From positions 248,001 through 312,000 of the forward strand of contig NZ_OANT01000004.1 of the NCBI RefSeq assembly GCF_900096995.1: 64,000 bases of DNA, read 5' to 3'. Every line of letters starts with the position of its first letter. The stretch's first letter is position 1. A program made the position numbers and the translations under genes. The notes under the pieces are model-generated. The model was not told the DNA's origin. It made no database searches and saw only the letters and a program-made list of their open reading frames with translations. Shown in pieces: positions 47,324-56,923 of this stretch. Origin of the DNA: Acinetobacter puyangensis. GTDB taxonomy: Bacteria; Pseudomonadota; Gammaproteobacteria; Pseudomonadales; Moraxellaceae.

Positions 47324-48085
47324 TTGATTGCTCAACCTTTATTGTCACCACATTTGCCTCGGCATGTTGCCATCATTATGGATGGCAACAACCGCTATGG
47401 TAAAAAGCATCAACTTGCTTCGGGTGAGGGGCATCGGGCGGGTAAAGACTCGCTTGATCCTATTGTAGAACATTGTCGAAAAACAGGTATTTCTGCGCTC
47501 ACTATTTTTGCATTTTCAAGTGAAAACTGGAATCGGCCTGTTGTAGAAGTCGAATTGTTGATGCAACTACTGGAAGAGGCGATTCATCAGCAAATTCCAC
47601 GGATGCATGCACATCAGATTGCCTTGCGTTTTATTGGTGATCGCGCCCAGCTGTCCGAGCAGTTGCAACACCTGATGGCCGATGCTGAATCTCAGACTGC
47701 CCATTATTCGAGTATGACACTCACCATTGCGATTAGTTATGGGGGGATGTGGGACATTACGCAGGCTGCACAAAAAATCGCAGAGCAAGTACAACAAGGT
47801 ATCTTGCAACCTGCCCAAATTGATGTGAATTTGTTTAACCAGTATGTGTGTTTAAGTGATTTACCCTCTGTAGATGTATTGATTCGTACAGGTGGTGATT
47901 ATCGGTTATCAAATTTTTTAATGTGGCAATCCGCTTATGCAGAATTGTTTTTTACAGAAACATTGTGGCCGGATTTTACAATTAAAGAATTTGATCAAAT
48001 ATTAAAAAAATTTGCACGAAGAGAGCGTCGGTTTGGTAAAACTTCCGAACAAGTCCAGATGATGCAGTATCCACAAGAGAATTAG
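47324..48085 (+). CDS. uppS: Isoprenyl (undecaprenyl) diphosphate synthase
   Basis: cis-Prenyltransferase making undecaprenyl diphosphate, the carrier for peptidoglycan and surface polysaccharides. 253 residues with the catalytic aspartate in VAIIMDGNNR (Asp20), FAFSSENWNRP, and LIRTGGDYRLSNFLMWQSAYAE. The start is TTG at 47324; AGGTG at 47312-47316 is seven bases before it, and no suitable ATG exists upstream of the catalytic region. Confidence 0.95.
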   Translation: MIAQPLLSPHLPRHVAIIMDGNNRYGKKHQLASGEGHRAGKDSLDPIVEHCRKTGISALTIFAFSSENWNRPVVEVELLMQLLEEAIHQQIPRMHAHQIALRFIGDRAQLSEQLQHLMADAESQTAHYSSMTLTIAISYGGMWDITQAAQKIAEQVQQGILQPAQIDVNLFNQYVCLSDLPSVDVLIRTGGDYRLSNFLMWQSAYAELFFTETLWPDFTIKEFDQILKKFARRERRFGKTSEQVQMMQYPQEN

Positions 48086-48089
48086 AATT

Positions 48090-48923
48090 ATGTTAGAACG
48101 GATCGTTACCGCATTAATTCTGGTTGCGGTCGTTTTAAGTTGTATGTTTGCAACGACTGCACCTTACCCAATGATTGTATTGATGTCTTTGGCAGCGCTC
48201 GGAGCCGGTTACGAGTGGTATAAGTTAATGCCACAAAAAAATGAAGTTGAACCGGCAGTAAAATCCATGGCTTGGTTGTCAGGCATTGTGGTTGCTGTGA
48301 TTGTACTCATTTCGATTATTTATTTAAAAGATGTATGGATTTTATTGTGGCTGGCATCGATTGGGGTGTGGATTGTCAGTGTGACTTGGGTGCGCCGATA
48401 TCCACAATATGATGGTTGGTATAACGCCATATTGTATTTTCTGGGTGGATTACTCATTATTGCAGCGGTTACGGCAATATTTTCACTCTGGCAATTTTCG
48501 CCATGGTGGTTGATGTATGTCTTCCTGTTGGTGTGGGGGGCAGATAGTGGTGCTTACTTTGTTGGTAAGAAATTTGGTATGCGTAAACTGGCACCCTTGG
48601 TCAGTCCGAATAAATCGATCGAAGGCCTGATGGGTGGTCTGGGGACTTCAGGGATTATCATCATTATCATCTCAAGTTTATATCTGGATTTATCCTTCTG
48701 GCCATTTGTGGGCTTTATGCTTTTGTCGCTGATTACCGTGATTGCATCGGTATTGGGAGATCTGGTCGAATCCATGGTCAAACGTCGTGCCGGTATTAAA
48801 GATTCCGGACGTATTCTGCCGGGTCACGGTGGTGTACTGGATCGTGTCGATTCCTTACTTGCTGCTGCGCCTGTTTTTGCTGCTGGCATTTATCTATTTA
48901 AATTTTTAGGGTTTGATCTTTAA
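48090..48923 (+). CDS. cdsA: Phosphatidate cytidylyltransferase
   Basis: Inner-membrane enzyme that makes CDP-diacylglycerol from phosphatidate and CTP. 277 residues with about seven to eight helices. The family signature near the C-terminus, SMVKRRAGIKDSGRILPGHG followed by GVLDRVDSLLAA, is complete. Its stop overlaps the dxr start by one base (TAATG). Confidence 0.95.
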   Translation: MLERIVTALILVAVVLSCMFATTAPYPMIVLMSLAALGAGYEWYKLMPQKNEVEPAVKSMAWLSGIVVAVIVLISIIYLKDVWILLWLASIGVWIVSVTWVRRYPQYDGWYNAILYFLGGLLIIAAVTAIFSLWQFSPWWLMYVFLLVWGADSGAYFVGKKFGMRKLAPLVSPNKSIEGLMGGLGTSGIIIIIISSLYLDLSFWPFVGFMLLSLITVIASVLGDLVESMVKRRAGIKDSGRILPGHGGVLDRVDSLLAAAPVFAAGIYLFKFLGFDL

Positions 48924-50131
48924 TGAAACAGTCTGTGGCAATTTTAGGTGCAACGGGGTCAATTGGTCAGAGCACACTTAAAATTTTGGCTGATCATCCG
49001 GATAAGTATCATCTCTATGCGATTTCTGGTTTTCATCGGATTGCCGAACTGGTCGATATTTGCCTGCAATTTCAACCAGAAGTCGTGGCACTGCCGCAAG
49101 GTTATGTTGGATTATTTAAAGATATTGCTGCTCAAAAAGGATTGAAACAGTTGCCAGAGCTGTTGCTTGATGAAGCAGGACTTGTTGCAATTGCTTCTGC
49201 ATCAGAGGTTGATGTGGTGATGGCCGCTATTGTCGGGGCTGCCGGTTTATCTTCGACATTGGCAGCGGTAAAAGCGGGCAAACGGGTTTTACTTGCCAAT
49301 AAAGAAGCCTTGGTAATGGCCGGCGAGATCATGCTTGCCGAAGCTGAAAAATCAGGTGCATTGGTTTTGCCAGTAGATTCTGAACATAATGCAATTTTCC
49401 AATGCTTACCCCAACAGTATTTTTCACATCGACAACACAATAAACAACCGCAACTTGGAGTGTCCCGTTTATTACTGACTGCTTCAGGCGGCCCTTTTTT
49501 AAATTTTAGCCTTGCACAAATGCAGCAGGTGACACCAGCACAAGCCTGTAAACACCCCAACTGGTCGATGGGACAAAAAATATCTGTAGACTCTGCAACT
49601 TTGATGAATAAAGGCTTAGAATTAATTGAAGCCTGCCATTTATTTGCAATATCAGAACATTTTGTTACAGTTGTCATCCATCCACAAAGTATTATTCACT
49701 CTATGGTGCAATATATTGATGGTTCAACACTGGCACAGATGGGAAATCCTGATATGTGTACACCCATAGCGCATGCGCTGGCTTGGCCGGAACGTATTTC
49801 GACTCAGGTTAAAATGCTGGATTTATTCGATGTGCAAAAACTGGATTTTTGCCCGCCTGATCTGGAAAAATTTCCTGCATTGAAACTCGCTAGACAGAGT
49901 ATGAGAGAGGGTGGTACTGCACCGAGTATTTTAAATGCAGCGAATGAAATTGCTGTGGCAGCTTTTTTACAGGAAAAAATTGGATTCTTGGATATTGCAA
50001 ATTTAGTTGATGCTGTTTTACAACAAAGTCAGTTTGAATCGGCAGATGATTTGAACGTGGTTCTGGCTGCGGATCAGTGTGCTCGTGATAACGCAGCACA
50101 CTGGATTAGACAATACGGAGTGCAAGCATGA
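48923..50131 (+). CDS. dxr: 1-deoxy-D-xylulose 5-phosphate reductoisomerase
   Basis: Second step of the MEP isoprenoid pathway, supplying precursors for UppS upstream; the target of fosmidomycin. 402 residues with the NADPH loop AILGATGSIGQSTL, LANKEALVMAG, the PVDSEHNAIFQCL metal site and LTASGGPF. It overlaps cdsA by one base and rseP by four, so translation of the three is coupled. Confidence 0.96.
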   Translation: MKQSVAILGATGSIGQSTLKILADHPDKYHLYAISGFHRIAELVDICLQFQPEVVALPQGYVGLFKDIAAQKGLKQLPELLLDEAGLVAIASASEVDVVMAAIVGAAGLSSTLAAVKAGKRVLLANKEALVMAGEIMLAEAEKSGALVLPVDSEHNAIFQCLPQQYFSHRQHNKQPQLGVSRLLLTASGGPFLNFSLAQMQQVTPAQACKHPNWSMGQKISVDSATLMNKGLELIEACHLFAISEHFVTVVIHPQSIIHSMVQYIDGSTLAQMGNPDMCTPIAHALAWPERISTQVKMLDLFDVQKLDFCPPDLEKFPALKLARQSMREGGTAPSILNAANEIAVAAFLQEKIGFLDIANLVDAVLQQSQFESADDLNVVLAADQCARDNAAHWIRQYGVQA

Positions 50132-51483
50132 GTATTCTATTTATTATTGTCGCAGCAGTTTTGTTATTGGGCCCATTGATTGCTATACACGAGTTTGGTC
50201 ATTATTGGGTGGCGCGGCGTGTGGGGGTAAAAGTACTGGTTTATTCAATCGGCTTTGGTCCCACATTGATACAATGGACGTCAAAAAAATCCGGAATTCA
50301 GTATCGGCTGGCTGCATTGCCACTAGGCGGTTACGTGCGTATGCTGGATGAACGGGAAGGCAATGTCCCCGAAGATCAGCTACATCTGGCCTTTAATCGT
50401 CAATCGCCATGGAAAAAAATTGCAATTGTGGCGGCTGGTCCATTGATTAATTTATTACTGGCTGTGATTTTATTCTGGATCTTAAGCTTACCTGCCAGTG
50501 AACAATTAAGTACCCGTATTGGCAAAGTCATTGAGCAAAGTCCTGCGGCTCAGGTTGATTTGAGGGTAGGAGATAAAATTACTGCGATTGATGCGCAGAC
50601 GACACCGACTTGGGAAAAGTTAAATTACGCTTTACTTGGCCGTATGGGTGAAACAGGTACTGTTGATATTACGGTTGAGCGTGACGAACAGGTGCTGCAA
50701 AAACAGTTACCGATTAAGAACTTTATTCAAGATCAAAATCAATCCCCCTTACAAAGTCTAGGCTTTATGCCCTATCAACCACATATTCAGCCAATTATTG
50801 GCGAACTGTCAAAAGATGGCGCAGCTTTACGTCAGGGCATGCAGGTCGGGGATAAAATTACTGCCATGAATGGGCAGGCTGTACAAGACTGGTATCAGGT
50901 GGTGGAAAAGATTCGCTTATCCCCTGAAAAGTTAATCACCTTTACGGTTTTACGGGATCAACAATCCATTGATCTACAGGTTATGCCTCAAGCACGAAAA
51001 GATGCAATGGGTAATGAAACAGGATTTATAGGTGCTGGAATTAAGCAAGAGCATTACAAAATTCCAGATGAATTTTTAATGAAAGTGCAATATACACCCT
51101 TGCAGGCTTTTGCTGTTGCAGTTGATAAAACATGGCAACTCTCGGTAATGACTGTAACGGGTATCGTGAAAATGGTTAAGGGGTTGATTGGTCTAGATAA
51201 TTTATCTGGTCCGATTACCATTGCCAAAGTTGCTGGACAAAGTGCAGAAATGGGCTGGCAAACCTTTTTATCCTTTATGGCATTGATGAGTGTAAGTCTT
51301 GGTGTGTTAAATTTGTTACCGATTCCTATGCTAGATGGTGGACATCTAGTATATTACATCATCGAAGCTTTGCGTGGTCGTCCTGTATCTGAACAAGTTC
51401 AATTGTTTGGATTAAAAATTGGCATGGCGCTATTGGGCACAATGATGCTATTGGCTTTATTTAACGACATTATGCGTTTGTAA
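50128..51483 (+). CDS. rseP: Site-2 zinc metalloprotease RseP
   Basis: Intramembrane protease that in E. coli cleaves the anti-sigma factor RseA and remnant signal peptides. 451 residues: HEFGH (His21, Glu22, His25) in the first helix, two PDZ domains (about 125-195 and 215-290), and the third zinc ligand in MLDGGH near residue 400. Acinetobacter is not known to have an RseA-sigma-E system of the E. coli kind, so signal-peptide clearance may be its main task. It starts within the dxr stop (ATGA). Confidence 0.95.
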   Translation: MSILFIIVAAVLLLGPLIAIHEFGHYWVARRVGVKVLVYSIGFGPTLIQWTSKKSGIQYRLAALPLGGYVRMLDEREGNVPEDQLHLAFNRQSPWKKIAIVAAGPLINLLLAVILFWILSLPASEQLSTRIGKVIEQSPAAQVDLRVGDKITAIDAQTTPTWEKLNYALLGRMGETGTVDITVERDEQVLQKQLPIKNFIQDQNQSPLQSLGFMPYQPHIQPIIGELSKDGAALRQGMQVGDKITAMNGQAVQDWYQVVEKIRLSPEKLITFTVLRDQQSIDLQVMPQARKDAMGNETGFIGAGIKQEHYKIPDEFLMKVQYTPLQAFAVAVDKTWQLSVMTVTGIVKMVKGLIGLDNLSGPITIAKVAGQSAEMGWQTFLSFMALMSVSLGVLNLLPIPMLDGGHLVYYIIEALRGRPVSEQVQLFGLKIGMALLGTMMLLALFNDIMRL

Positions 51484-51526
51484 TGAACTTCAACCTAATT
51501 GATTGAAAATACTGGAAATGAACAAT

Positions 51527-53959
51527 ATGCGGCACAATCCTTTTTTTATGCCTTTAGCTTTAGTGAGTGCGATGGCAGTTGTCCAGACAGCACACGCAGA
51601 AAGTTTTCAAGTGAGTGATATTCGGGTTGAAGGGTTAGTCCGTTTAACACCAGCAAATGTATATAATATTATTCCAATCAGTAGTGGCGACCAGATCGAC
51701 GAGGCAGCAATCGCAAATACTGTCCGTGTGTTATTTAGTTCTGGTAATTTTGATGATGTTCAGGCCGAACGTAACGGCAACAATTTAGTCTTTAAAGTTG
51801 TTGAACGTCCTGTAATTGCCAAAATTGAAATGGAAGGCAATAAGCTTATTCCCAAAGAAGCGCTGCAAGATGGCCTAAAAAAAATGGGCATCAGTGAGGG
51901 CGAAGTTTTACAGAAATCTGTTTTACAAAATATTGAAAACGAACTGGAACAGCAATATACCCAGCAAGGTCGTTATAATGCAGATGTACAGGTTGAAACG
52001 ATTGCCCGTCCGAATAACCGAGTGGATTTAAAGCTCAAATTTGCAGAAGGCACTGCGGCTAAAGTTGTTAGCATTAATGTGATTGGCAATACTGTATTTA
52101 AAGAAAGTGATATCGAACGTGCTTTTGCGGTAAAAGAAAGCTCATGGTCTTCTATCCTGACACGTAATGATCGTTACGCAAAAGAAAAAATGACGGCCAG
52201 TCTGGAAGCCTTACGGGCGATGTATCTTAATGATGGTTATATTAATTTTACTGTGACCAACTCCCAACTGGATATTAGTGCAGATAAAAAGAATATTTTT
52301 ATCGAAGTCGGTGTTGATGAAGGTGAGCAATTTAAATTTGGAGAAACCAAGTTTTTAGGTGATGCCTTATTCCCTGATAAAGATTTACAGGCTTTGCAAC
52401 TGTTCAAAACAGGTGAAACTTATTCCCAAGCCAAAGTGAATGCGGTCAAGCAATTATTATTACGTAAATATGGTAATGCTGGCTATTACTTTGCCGAAGT
52501 CAATGTTGTACCTGAAATCAACGGTGAAACAAAAACTGTTGATCTAAATTATTATATTAATCCAGGTCAGCAAGTGACAGTACGCCGTATCAATTTTAGC
52601 GGTAATAATAAAACGGCCGATGATGTGTTACGTCGTGAAATGCGCCAAATGGAAGGTGCATTGGCAAGTAATGAAAAAATTGATTTATCCAAGGTGCGTC
52701 TGGAACGTACCGGTTTCTTTAAAACGGTGGATATCAAACCTACGCGCGTGCCGAATTCACCCGATCAGGTCGATCTGGATGTTGCAGTTGAAGAACAGCA
52801 TTCTGGTACAAGTACTATTGCAGTAGGTTATTCGCAGGGTGGTGGTGTGACCTATCAGCTTGGTTTGAGTCAAACCAACTTTATGGGAACCGGAAATCGG
52901 GTATCGATTGATTTATCCCGTTCCGATACGCTCGATTATTATAATTTAAATATCTATGATCCATACTTTACCCTTGATGGGATTAGTCGTGGTTATAACA
53001 TCTATTATCGTAAGACCAAGCTTGATGATGATTATAACGTCAGCAATTATGTGACGGACTCCTTAGGTGGTTCATTAACCTTTGGTTATCCACTTGATGA
53101 AAATCAAAGTGTTAGTGCAACGCTGAATGTGGATAAAACCAAGGTTACAACGGGGCCTTATGTCTCGACCTATGTACGTGATTATCTGTTAGCCCATGAT
53201 GGTAAAGCCACAGGACAAGGACGTTATTGTCCAGACAATATTTGGGATTCTACAAATTCTACTTGTGGTCCCAATGATGATCAATGGGTCAGCTATGAAG
53301 ATGAATTTCAAGGTGAGTATTTAAGCTATAACCTGAATTTATCATGGGCTTATAACACGCTGGATCGACCTGTTTTCCCAACTAAAGGGGCTTATCATCG
53401 TGTCAGCCTAGATGCGGCATTGCCTGGCAGTGATGTTGAATACCAAAAAGTAACTTATGATACACAGGCTTATTTGCCATTATGGCGTAATTTTGTCTTA
53501 CGTGGTTATGGTAAGTTGGGTTATGGTCATGACTTGCCATTTTATAAAAACTTCTTTGCTGGTGGTTATGGTTCTGTGCGCGGTTATGATTCCAATACAT
53601 TGGGACCAAGATATCCCTCAGTGATATACGAACAAACCAATCAAGAAGATCAGGATCCGGAAGAAGTGGGTGGTAATGCTTTAGTGCAAGCGGGTATAGA
53701 ACTGGTATTACCGCTACCGACCAAAGGTGACTGGGCACGACAAGTTCGTCCTGTGATGTTTATTGAGGGCGGTCAAGTTTTTGATACAAATTCAAGTCAA
53801 TATGATTTTGATTTAAATGAAATGCGTTATAGTGCAGGTATTGGCTTTACGTGGATTACCATGATTGGACCATTATCATTAAGTTATGCTTATCCGCTTA
53901 ATGATAAAGATGGCGATGATACTAAATCGATTCAATTTGAAATCGGGCGTACTTTTTAA
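51527..53959 (+). CDS. bamA: Outer-membrane protein assembly factor BamA
   Basis: Central barrel of the BAM complex inserting beta-barrel proteins. 810 residues from ATG 51527 (E. coli 810): signal peptide ending HAES, five POTRA domains (about 20-420), and the 16-strand barrel with the VRGY motif (GSVRGYDSNTLGP) and a terminal phenylalanine (FEIGRTF). Starts at 51503 (TTG) and 51518 (ATG) are possible; 51527 best fits the signal peptide and a GGAA box nine bases upstream. Confidence 0.96.
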   Translation: MRHNPFFMPLALVSAMAVVQTAHAESFQVSDIRVEGLVRLTPANVYNIIPISSGDQIDEAAIANTVRVLFSSGNFDDVQAERNGNNLVFKVVERPVIAKIEMEGNKLIPKEALQDGLKKMGISEGEVLQKSVLQNIENELEQQYTQQGRYNADVQVETIARPNNRVDLKLKFAEGTAAKVVSINVIGNTVFKESDIERAFAVKESSWSSILTRNDRYAKEKMTASLEALRAMYLNDGYINFTVTNSQLDISADKKNIFIEVGVDEGEQFKFGETKFLGDALFPDKDLQALQLFKTGETYSQAKVNAVKQLLLRKYGNAGYYFAEVNVVPEINGETKTVDLNYYINPGQQVTVRRINFSGNNKTADDVLRREMRQMEGALASNEKIDLSKVRLERTGFFKTVDIKPTRVPNSPDQVDLDVAVEEQHSGTSTIAVGYSQGGGVTYQLGLSQTNFMGTGNRVSIDLSRSDTLDYYNLNIYDPYFTLDGISRGYNIYYRKTKLDDDYNVSNYVTDSLGGSLTFGYPLDENQSVSATLNVDKTKVTTGPYVSTYVRDYLLAHDGKATGQGRYCPDNIWDSTNSTCGPNDDQWVSYEDEFQGEYLSYNLNLSWAYNTLDRPVFPTKGAYHRVSLDAALPGSDVEYQKVTYDTQAYLPLWRNFVLRGYGKLGYGHDLPFYKNFFAGGYGSVRGYDSNTLGPRYPSVIYEQTNQEDQDPEEVGGNALVQAGIELVLPLPTKGDWARQVRPVMFIEGGQVFDTNSSQYDFDLNEMRYSAGIGFTWITMIGPLSLSYAYPLNDKDGDDTKSIQFEIGRTF

Positions 53960-53997
53960 TCAGAAGATGATTGAAATTAAAAAACTAGGAGTGAAGT

Positions 53998-54504
53998 ATG
54001 CGTAAATTATTTATTTCTTCAATGTTGGCTGTGGGATTAATGACATCTGCGGCTGCATTTGCAGAAAAATATGCGGTAGTGGATATTCAGAAGGCAGCTT
54101 CTGATACCACTTATATGAAATCTCAAATGGCAAGTCTGGAATCAGCGCTTAAGCCTCAGCAACAAAAACATGAGCGTTTAACCAAAGAGATTACGGCCTT
54201 ACAACAAAAAGCGCAAACTGATGCTAAAGTCATGAAAGAAGCTGATTTGAAAAAGCTGGAACAAGACTATGCATCAAAAATGAATGAATATAATTCCAAT
54301 GCAGCGGGTATGCAAAAACGTGCGCAGGATACACTGGAAAATATCAATAAAACACTGGCACCTAAAATAGAGCAAGCCACTGAAGATTTACGTAAATCCG
54401 GTGGTTATAGTGCGATATTAAATCGTAGTGCAGTGGTGAGCTTGGATCCTTCAATTGATTTAACTTCTCAGGTTACACAAAAGGTTAATGCATCTTTGAA
54501 ATAA
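53998..54504 (+). CDS. skp: Periplasmic chaperone Skp/OmpH
   Basis: Holds unfolded outer-membrane proteins on their way to BamA. 168 residues: signal peptide MRKLFISSMLAVGLMTSAAAFA, then KYAVVDIQKA and a long coiled-coil hairpin (about 45-125) rich in Lys/Gln/Ala, the arms of the jellyfish trimer. An AGGAGTGA box precedes the ATG. Position between bamA and lpxD is conserved. Confidence 0.94.
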   Translation: MRKLFISSMLAVGLMTSAAAFAEKYAVVDIQKAASDTTYMKSQMASLESALKPQQQKHERLTKEITALQQKAQTDAKVMKEADLKKLEQDYASKMNEYNSNAAGMQKRAQDTLENINKTLAPKIEQATEDLRKSGGYSAILNRSAVVSLDPSIDLTSQVTQKVNASLK

Positions 54505-54514
54505 GGTTGGATTC

Positions 54515-55591
54515 GTGAATCTAAGTGTTGCTGAAATTAGTCGTCATGTACAAGCGATTGTGCATGGCGATTCTCAATTTATCGTGAGCCACCTCAAAAG
54601 TCTTGAACATGCTGAGGCAGTAGATATTTCATTTGTAAATGGTGAAAAATATCTTGCTCAGGCATTGGCTTCCAAAGCAGGCGTACTTATCGCACCGTAT
54701 GCACTGGTTGAACAATTAACACCGCATTGTATTGTGCTTGAAGTTGCTTCTCCTTATCTTGCTTTTGCACAACTCACGCATCTATTTGCCCGCCCTGTTT
54801 CTATTCAAGGTATTGGCGAAACAGCAAAAATTCATAAAACAGCAAAAATTGGTGAGAATGTTCACATAGGCGATTATGCAGTGATTGGCGAACATGTGGT
54901 GATTGGTGACAACAGCATTATTTTTCCACATGTACATATCGACAGCAATGTCACAATTGGTCAATTTGCTTATATCGAATCGCATGTCACGATATTGGCT
55001 GAGGCGCAAATTGGTGAATATGTTCGTATTCATGCCAATACCTGTATTGGAAGTGAAGGCTTTGGTTTTGCACCTTATCAGGGGCGATGGCACCGCATTG
55101 CACAAATTGGTAGTGTGCGCATCGGTAACAATGTTCGTATCGGTTCTAATTGTAGTGTAGACCGCGGAGCTTTGGATGATACGGTCATTGACGATGGTGT
55201 AATTATTGATAATCTAGTACAAATTGCACATAACGTGCAAATTGGTAAGCATACTGCAATTGCTGCAAATACTGCGATTGCGGGTAGTACGACTATTGGA
55301 CAGCATTGTATCTTTGGTGGTTGTTGTGCCGTGGCAGGACATCTTACTATTGCAGATCATGTCCAACTCACAGGTATGTCGATGGTGACAAAATCGGTAA
55401 GTCAATCAGGTACCTATTCATCCGGCACAGGTTTGCTGGAAAATAGTGCTTGGAAACGAGCAGTGATTGGGCTTAGGCAGCTTTCTGAAACGCCTGTTAG
55501 TAAAATTGTAAAGCAACTTAACAGTTTACATAGTCGTATTGAACAGCTTGAATTATCAAAACCTTTTATAAAACCTTCAAATGATGAATAG
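54515..55591 (+). CDS. lpxD: UDP-3-O-(3-hydroxyacyl)glucosamine N-acyltransferase
   Basis: Third step of lipid A synthesis. 358 residues (E. coli 341): N-terminal uridine-binding domain (1-100), a left-handed beta helix of hexapeptide repeats (about 105-320) with the catalytic histidine region VQIAHNVQIGKHTAIAA, and a C-terminal helix. The start is GTG, 10 bases after skp, with AAGG before it. The 3' end overlaps fabZ by 11 bases. Confidence 0.95.
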   Translation: MNLSVAEISRHVQAIVHGDSQFIVSHLKSLEHAEAVDISFVNGEKYLAQALASKAGVLIAPYALVEQLTPHCIVLEVASPYLAFAQLTHLFARPVSIQGIGETAKIHKTAKIGENVHIGDYAVIGEHVVIGDNSIIFPHVHIDSNVTIGQFAYIESHVTILAEAQIGEYVRIHANTCIGSEGFGFAPYQGRWHRIAQIGSVRIGNNVRIGSNCSVDRGALDDTVIDDGVIIDNLVQIAHNVQIGKHTAIAANTAIAGSTTIGQHCIFGGCCAVAGHLTIADHVQLTGMSMVTKSVSQSGTYSSGTGLLENSAWKRAVIGLRQLSETPVSKIVKQLNSLHSRIEQLELSKPFIKPSNDE

Positions 55592-56075
55592 TGAACAACA
55601 TAATATAGATGCCGTGACACTGCCTGAATTACCCATGCAGATCCAGACAATCCGTGAATATCTCCCACACCAGTATCCATTTTTACTTGTTGATCGCGTT
55701 ATTGCAATTGAAAATATGACTAAAATTCAAGGTTATAAGAATTTGACCATGAATGAGGAATTTTTTCAGGGACATTTTCCGCATTATCCGATTATGCCGG
55801 GTGTATTAATTATGGAGGCATTGGCACAGCTTTCTGGTATTCTAGGCATGATTATTTTGCAGAAAAAACCGCAAGATGGTGATACATTTTTGTTTGCGGG
55901 TATGGAACATGTACGTTTCAAGAAACAAGTTGTACCAGGGGATCAACTTATTTTGAATTCTGAGTTGATATTAAATCGGCGTGGAGTCTTTAAATTTCAC
56001 GCAACAGCTTGTGTTGATGATAAGATTGTCGCGCAAGCTGAAATTATACTTTCTAGACAAACATTACCTTCATGA
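55581..56075 (+). CDS. fabZ: (3R)-hydroxyacyl-ACP dehydratase FabZ
   Basis: Dehydrates hydroxyacyl-ACP in fatty-acid elongation and competes with LpxA/LpxD for the same pool. 164 residues with LPHQYPFLLVDRV and the catalytic motif GHFPHYPIMPGVLIMEALAQ. The start at 55581 lies inside lpxD; an ATG at 55635 would give a shorter form, but the conserved PELPMQIQTIREYLPH preceding the core favours the longer one. Confidence 0.95.
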   Translation: MMNSEQHNIDAVTLPELPMQIQTIREYLPHQYPFLLVDRVIAIENMTKIQGYKNLTMNEEFFQGHFPHYPIMPGVLIMEALAQLSGILGMIILQKKPQDGDTFLFAGMEHVRFKKQVVPGDQLILNSELILNRRGVFKFHATACVDDKIVAQAEIILSRQTLPS

Positions 56076-56863
56076 TGACGAATGCACAGTTAATTCATTC
56101 AACCGCAATCATTCATCCAAGTGCGGAGCTCGCTTCGGATGTCAGCGTTGGCCCATATTCGATTATTGGGCCAAATGTTAGTATTGAGAGTGGTACAAAA
56201 ATACATGCTCATGTTGTGATTACAGAGAATACACGTATTGGCAAACACAACCAGATTTTTCAGTTCTCAAGTGTTGGGGAGCGGTGTCAGGATTTAAAGT
56301 ATCAAGGTGAAGAAACCTGGCTCGAGATTGGTGATCATAATACCATTCGTGAGCATTGTACTTTGCATCGTGGTACTGCACAGGATCAAGGCCTAACCAA
56401 AATTGGCAGTCATAATTTATTGATGGTGAATACCCATGTCGCACATGATTGTCGCATAGGTGATCATAACATCATTGCCAACAATGCCGGTATCGCAGGC
56501 CATGTACATATTGGTGATTATGTCATTTTGGGAGGGAACTCTGGCATCCATCAATTTTGCCGAGTTGATTCATACAGTATGGTTGGTGGCGCATCCTTAA
56601 TTGTAAAGGATGTACCTGCATTTGTGATGGCATCGGGGAATCCGGCACATGCGCATGGCATGAATTTTGAGGGTATGCGCCGTAAAGGTTGGTCTAAAAC
56701 GACCATTGATGGCTTGAAACAGGCATTTAAAATTCTTTACCGTTCAAATCTCACCACACAAGAAGCAATTACTCAGATTTCCACGGAAATTTTACCGAAT
56801 GTACCTGAAGCGCAATTACTGCTAGATTCGCTCAATCATTCGACACGGGGTATTGTGCGTTAA
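56072..56863 (+). CDS. lpxA: UDP-N-acetylglucosamine O-acyltransferase
   Basis: First step of lipid A synthesis. 263 residues (E. coli 262): ten-coil beta helix of hexapeptide repeats (1-190) with THVAHDC carrying the conserved His122 and catalytic His125 at the E. coli positions, then a helical C-terminal domain. It overlaps fabZ by four bases. A terminator follows; lpxB is not next, unlike E. coli. Confidence 0.97.
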   Translation: MMTNAQLIHSTAIIHPSAELASDVSVGPYSIIGPNVSIESGTKIHAHVVITENTRIGKHNQIFQFSSVGERCQDLKYQGEETWLEIGDHNTIREHCTLHRGTAQDQGLTKIGSHNLLMVNTHVAHDCRIGDHNIIANNAGIAGHVHIGDYVILGGNSGIHQFCRVDSYSMVGGASLIVKDVPAFVMASGNPAHAHGMNFEGMRRKGWSKTTIDGLKQAFKILYRSNLTTQEAITQISTEILPNVPEAQLLLDSLNHSTRGIVR

Positions 56864-56882
56864 ACCACTACAGTATTACGAT

Positions 56883-56922
56883 AAAAAGAGGCTGTATCAT
56901 TATCAATGATACGGCCTTTTTT
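56883..56922. terminator. Bidirectional terminator between lpxA and cpoB
   Basis: AGGCTGTATCATT and AATGATACGGCCT pair (one G-U) around a four-base loop, with A-rich and T-rich flanks on the two sides; ends both converging genes. Confidence 0.85.
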
Positions 56923-56923
56923 A

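Noticed and set aside
54800..55350. Repetitive pattern of ATTGG/CATAT-type units in lpxD
   Set aside because: These are the codons of the hexapeptide beta-helix repeats, not a DNA repeat.
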